Assembly: GCA_963556255.1 (NCBI GenBank)
Contig: OY744612.1
Coordinates: 20,587,241 to 20,651,240 of the forward strand
Origin: Allolobophora icterica
Taxonomy: Eukaryota > Annelida > Clitellata > Crassiclitellata > Lumbricidae
Direction of reading: 5' to 3'
DNA length: 64,000 nt
Of the stretch, positions 56,041-64,000 are shown in pieces (the stretch's first letter is position 1; the number at the start of each line of letters is the position of its first letter). The notes below the pieces were generated by a model. It had not been told where the DNA came from and did no database searches. It worked only from the letters and a program-made list of their open reading frames with translations. Position numbers and translations under genes: made by a program.

Positions 56041-56220
56041 CTTTCCTTTTTGCCGGTGCTGACATTGATGCGGGTTGAAAGCGCCGCCGATTTGAGTGGC
56101 GCTAAATAAGTGATTGTAACGGAACACTTAATTAGCGTCACACATATCAGCGGCGCTTTCAGCCCGCATCAATGCCAGCACCGGCAAAAAGGAAAGTTTT
56201 CAGGCGTCTACGGAACTGGA
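56020..56220. repeat. Large inverted repeat, about 85-bp arms
   Basis: TTCCGTAGACGCCTGAAAAC ... GATGCGGGTTGAAAGCGCCG (about 56022-56095) is mirrored at about 56140-56216 with few changes; spacer about 45 bp. It contains the LINE 3' end and its inverse. Confidence 0.88.
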
Positions 56221-56282
56221 ATCTGTGGAAGCCCTGAAGATTCAAAACAATTACCAAGCATTATCATCAGTGTGATCACCAT

Positions 56283-57205
56283 CATAGTTTGAGAATTCGC
56301 ATTTTACGAATTTTAAGAATTTAAAAAATTCACGAATTTTAACGAATTTTAAAACTGCAGTTTTAAAATTCGTAAAAATTCGTGAAATAATAAAATAATA
56401 GAATTCTTTGCCATGGCAACGAATTTTATTATTTGTTGACTTCAACTTTTCAAGCAAGTAAAATAATGTCAGTGTCATGGGCAATCATGCATCAATCAGC
56501 CGTAAAAGATAACTGACTAGCAACGCAATAGGCCTACTACTGATATTCAGTTACTGTTCTATGTCTTGAACTACGATTTCTATCATAGTTGGGGTGTGTG
56601 ACTGTGAGTGTCAGTCAGCAGAACGAAAAACCACCAGTGGCCCAGCTCCATTATGACCAGTCAGTCACTATCTCAGCTTGCAACCATGGTTAAAAATAGT
56701 TGGTAACGTTCATCGAGCTGTGTCTTCTACTTCGTCGCCCTCTGATTCAGAGTCAGGAACAGCCCACTGCTCCCACTCGACTCTGGTCTCTGTGTTTTCG
56801 CCATGCAAATGATCCCGAATTCTGGCAGAGTAACCAACAAAAACCTTGTCACAAAAACAACACTATTTTTGGATAATCCTCTCCTTCTTCAAAATTACTA
56901 CATACTTCCACTACGGTCCATGTTCTTTTATCTTTAAGAAATTAGATTTTAACTAAATTAACTCGTTTACCTAATAAACTTTTATATTGAATGTAACATT
57001 AAATTCTAAGCAGAAGCTTAACGCGACAAATCATGACGTCATCACATTTGTTTTGTTGCTTACGCTGTTTTTGCAAAACGCCACTGTCAATGTAAAACGA
57101 ATGGCCCAACGAATTTTTACGAATTTTTACGAATTTTAAAATAGACCAAAAATTCGCGAATTTTTACGAATTTTAAAACCGAAAGTCACGAATTCTCGAA
57201 CTATG
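56283..57205. mobile_element. hAT-type element with ACGAATTTT repeats
   Basis: Inverted ends CATAGTTTGAGAATTCG / CGAATTCTCGAACTATG; duplication ATCACCAT (56275-56282 and 57206-57213). TTTTACGAATTTT units line both subterminal parts. 923 bp, nested in 55001-58953. Confidence 0.9.
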
Positions 57206-57482
57206 ATCACCATCATCATCACTGTCATTATTATTATTATTGTCGCCATTGACGTAAACTTAACCAAAATATTGTGGAGGGGGGAATTTGGTTATTTTTC
57301 TATATTTGTTGCATTAGATGTACAGCCCATCTCAATTATTGGGGGGGGGGCGTGCCCAGGCTCCCCAGAGTCTACGCCTATAATTGTCGCTATTATTATT
57401 ATTACTATTATCATCATCATCATCGTCGTCGTCGTCGTCATCAAGCTTATAATTATTTTATGCTTGTAATATAAATGATGCC

Positions 57483-57566
57483 GTTATAATTATTTAACAG
57501 TCGCGAAGCTAAAACAATGCGAAATTTGGTACCCCCCACTTTCTAGACCAAAGTTGCGCCCCTGAA
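57483..57566 (+). repeat. Direct repeat flanking the minisatellite, left copy
   Basis: TTATAATTATTTAACAGTCG ... GCGAAATTTGGTACCCC ... ACTTTCTAGACCAAAGTT; right copy at 58630-58708. Confidence 0.8.
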
Positions 57567-57570
57567 ATAA

Positions 57571-58400
57571 TGGCCTATTGGCACATTATTTCAATTACGA
57601 GACATGTTTTTTGTTAGTAAATTTAAATGTTAAGTATAAAGGCCCTTTTTACGTCAATTTAGTTATGAAATACGTTGATTGCTATAATTTCAATTTTTAA
57701 ACCAAAGGCCTATTGGTAGGCCTACGTCACTTCAATTATGATCGAAACAGATTATTTAGTAACTTTTAGATTTAGCCTATGCAACAAAGGCCTTTGTTAC
57801 GTCACTTCAATTATCGAAAAGTGTATTGTCACTATAAGTTTACATTTAGGGAATAAGGCCTTTGTTACGTCACTTCAATTATGAAACACACTATTTAGTA
57901 ATTTTTAGATTTATACAATAAAGGCCTCTGTTACGTCACTTAAATTATCGAAAAGTGCATTGTCATGATACGTTTGCATTTAGGGAATAAAGGCCTTTGT
58001 TGCGTCACCAGCTATGAAAAAGTCTACTGTTATACTAACTTTAAATTTAGAAAATAGAGGTTTATTGTTACGTCATTCTAATTGTTAAAACGTCTATTAT
58101 TTTTAATCTCAGATTTAGAGAATAGAGGCCTTAGTCACGTTACCTAAATTGTGAAAAGTCAATTGTTATTAAGTTTAAAGTTAGAGAATATAGACTAGCA
58201 ATTGTTACATAAGCCCTACGTCATTCGATTAAGAAAAACACGTCTATAATTAGAATTTTTAGATTCAGACAACAAAGGCCTTTGTTACGTCACTTCAATT
58301 ATGAAAAAGTCTATAAAATGTTATTAAGTTTAAATTTAGAGAATATAGGCCTAGGCCTATTGTTACGTCACTTCAATTATGATCGAAACACGTCTCTTCA
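57571..58400 (+). repeat. Minisatellite, about twelve units of about 70 bp
   Basis: The core GGCCTTTGTTACGTCACTTC followed by AATTATGAAAAAGTCTA and TTTAGATTTAGAGAATA recurs with drift from one end to the other. Most units keep ACGTCA. Confidence 0.88.
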
Positions 58401-58432
58401 ATAGTGAAAACGTCTTGTTAGTAATTTTAAAT

Positions 58433-58520
58433 TATTATTATTATTATTATTATTATTATTGTCATATATAATTATTATTGTTACTGTTATTATATTTATT
58501 ATTATGCTTATTATCATTAT
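58433..58520. repeat. ATT-type microsatellite, imperfect
   Basis: ATT units with interruptions. Confidence 0.85.
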
Positions 58521-58629
58521 TAAGGGCCTATTATATTTATTTTTATTGTTATTGTCATCATCGTCATCATCATCATCATCATTCGGAATTGCGCATAAAT
58601 GGCGCCAAATATAGATTCATTGGGCGCCA

Positions 58630-58708
58630 TTATAATTATTTAACGGTCTTGAAGGAGAAACGATGCGAAATTTGGTACCCCACTTTCTAGACCAAAGTTA
58701 CGCCTCTG
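58630..58708 (+). repeat. Direct repeat flanking the minisatellite, right copy
   Basis: About 85% identical to 57483-57566, same orientation. Confidence 0.8.
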
Positions 58709-58711
58709 CTC

Positions 58712-58900
58712 TAACCACTTCCACCTCTCGCGATTCTGCTTCATACACATTCGTGACCTCTGATGCATCCGGCCCATGCTCGACCTTCAAACTGCCTCCA
58801 CCATTGCTATACCTCCTTCGGTCATAAAGCTTGATTACTGCAATTCCCTCTTCCACAACTTTGAATCCACCCTAATCAAGCGTTTCCAACTTATCCGGGG
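58712..58900 (+). mobile_element. CR1-like LINE fragment
   Basis: Reads FIRDLRCIRPMLDLQTAST then VIKLDYCNSLFHNFESTLI, the LDYCNSLL block of CR1 reverse transcriptase; broken by frameshift. Confidence 0.8.
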
Positions 58901-58963
58901 CGGGGATGGAAGGGGCTTTGCCTCGTCTTGATTTTGCCTCTGGCTACGGGCCTGACGATAGTG

Positions 58964-60179
58964 ACAACTGTACGCCCTTCCCCCTCCGGTGTGGGATTGT
59001 TCTCTCGATCTCCGGGAATTTAGAAATAATTACTGAACTTATCGACCCACAAGCTTTATAAACGACTGTTAACAGTTACCAGGACTAGCCAATCAACAAC
59101 AACAGAAATGATTAAGCCACTGTTCTCGCCTTGACAGCTTTACAACCAGATGACCCGATTCAGTTTACGTAGGTCTTCAGTGATTCGCCTCTGCAACGGT
59201 GGTGTGATGTGCATTAAATGACAAGAGGTTACCATGCTTGCTTGTCGCTCTGCCTCAGTTTGAAAGCGGTTGATGTCCATAGTAATCTATGGAGAGATGA
59301 ACAGAGCTCAGGTCTATTGTAGGCCTGCGAAGTGCGAACTCCATGGGACGAGCGCTTAGCATTGTCCGGAATCTAAAAAAAATTATGTTCCGGCTTCGAC
59401 AGGAGAGAGGAGGGATCCAGCGAACAAGGGAATAAACGATCTAAAGAGGTGAATGAACGAACGATTGAATGACAGCGCACACACACTGTCACATAGGCCT
59501 ATGCACGAATGAAATAAGAACGAGTGAGCGAATAGTAGGGCCTACGGGGTAGAGTAATTCAATGAGTCACTTTGGTCTACAAAAGGGAGCTTGATGAAAG
59601 CTCGACCCAGACCCTATTTCTAGTTTAGCTACAGAAGTCTTTTATTGTGCGTGACGAACGGCTGTCAGGAGTGAAAAGAAAATGTCGCAGCTCGTAACTG
59701 CACAACATAGGTTAGGGCCTACAGCAAAAGGCTATAAATTGACCGACTGACGGAATGATTTATCGACTGACTGACTTATTGACTGACTAAATGAATGAAC
59801 AAGTCAATCAAAAAATGAACGTACGACAGAACAACTAACAGAACGAACGCGTGATTGAGTAGCAACGGTGCACACCATTATTCACATACTCACCTGGGGT
59901 ACAAACCAGCGCAGCAGTCGGAAACAAAAGACATCAAACTCTCTTAGGACTTATTTAATTTCGCCTTCAAAAGCTTCGCGATTCAAACAATAATGTAACG
60001 CCACGAAATTCATAAACAAGAGGAAAATATAACATCATATTTTTGGCACCGAGCTGGCAATGCACCGGTTTGCGTCGAACGCAGAAAGCTTTAGGCCTAG
60101 CCGAACAAAACTCGTTGCCCGAGTCTATTTACACAATAAAAAGTTGCTTGTCGAGTGTAGGACACAACGATGAAAGTTG
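58964..60179. other. Upstream region of the secreted-protein gene
   Basis: Low-complexity GAATGAAC/GACTGACT phrases at 59440-59850. No gene recognised. Confidence 0.45.
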
Positions 60180-60189
60180 CTTATAAATA
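60180..60189 (+). promoter_or_regulatory. Likely TATA box
   Basis: CTTATAAATAG lies about 55-60 bp before the ATG at 60242, placing a start site near 60210 with a short 5' UTR. A single good TATA match in a suitable place; transcription is not shown. Confidence 0.55.
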
Positions 60190-60241
60190 GCCTACGAAAA
60201 ACTTGCGTGAAATCAGGTGTCTAAAGCACAGTCAAGTCAGA

Positions 60242-63734
<3,493 letters not shown>

Positions 63735-63782
63735 GTACATTTCTATTAATTAATGCATACATATGTATAGTGTATACATAAA

Positions 63783-63819
<37 letters not shown>

Positions 63820-63883
63820 GCACGCACGCACACACGCACACACACACACGCACACACGCACACACACACGCACACACACACAT
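63783..63883. repeat. (CA)n/(CG)-interrupted microsatellite
   Basis: CA units with regular CACG interruptions. Confidence 0.97.
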
Positions 63884-64000
63884 ATATACGCGTGTACATA
63901 AGAAAATACATGTACAATGTACATGTAGGTATGTACAGTATGAACAACTTTATTACGCCAAATAAGACAGAACAACCAAACGATACAAAACTGATTAAGG

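Larger units (their letters stand above)
55001..58953. mobile_element. 3.95-kb composite transposon with 10-bp target duplication
   Basis: Inverted ends AGGCCCGTAGCCAG / CTGGCTACGGGCCT, followed inward by AAGACGAGGCA on both sides, and perfect direct flanks GACGATAGTG (54991-55000 and 58954-58963). The interior holds two CR1-like LINE pieces, a CATGGGCG MITE, a large palindrome, a hAT element and a minisatellite. Duplications of 9-10 bp are known for Mutator-like and IS4EU elements; no transposase is visible, so the superfamily is open. Confidence 0.8.

Overview
The window is eukaryotic nuclear DNA. It has interrupted genes with GT-AG introns, very long microsatellites, and a dense mix of DNA transposons, LINE fragments and tRNA-derived SINEs. 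The gene set (PARP16, a basigin/neuroplastin-type immunoglobulin protein, ANKRD45, a class A GPCR) together with CR1- and RTE-like LINEs and many small hAT elements fits a marine invertebrate deuterostome. An echinoderm is my best guess, a hemichordate or amphioxus is possible, and the species cannot be fixed from the sequence alone.

Layout. 1-12 kb is gene-poor: microsatellites, a pogo-like element with a decayed zinc-finger tail (3079-4736), a hAT deletion derivative (5819-6654), tandem arrays and a LINE 3' end. 12.3-13.4 kb holds an intronless class A GPCR, followed by a short minisatellite with TGACGTCA sites. 13.4-20.4 kb is again intergenic, with several hAT MITEs that have clear target-site duplications, a 200-bp GT tract and an RTE-like LINE tail. 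20.46-28.99 kb is a complete six-exon PARP16 gene on the + strand; all splice phases agree and the model is 345 aa. 34.92-44.45 kb is a five-exon basigin-family gene on the - strand (256 aa modelled; the first exon is tentative). Its first intron is almost filled by a 5.7-kb transposon-bounded block. 47.93-54.61 kb holds the last five exons of ANKRD45 on the + strand (5' end not found). 55.0-58.95 kb is a composite mobile segment flanked by a 10-bp direct repeat. 60.24-63.73 kb holds the first two exons of an unrecognised secreted, cysteine-containing protein with a TATA box; it runs off the right edge.

The genes do not form a functional unit. PARP16 and the basigin-like gene are convergent; the basigin-like gene and ANKRD45 are divergent, about 3.5 kb apart. 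PARP16 is an ER-anchored mono-ADP-ribosyltransferase, basigin is a plasma-membrane chaperone/adhesion protein, and ANKRD45 is a small ankyrin protein of poorly known role.

No prokaryotic-type system, CRISPR array, rRNA or functional tRNA was seen. The most unusual things are a possible undescribed 1.5-kb non-autonomous transposon carrying scattered TCCACTCCGTTAC motifs (42508-44040), the 4-kb composite element at 55001-58953, and at least thirteen hAT insertions whose 8-bp target duplications are still perfect.
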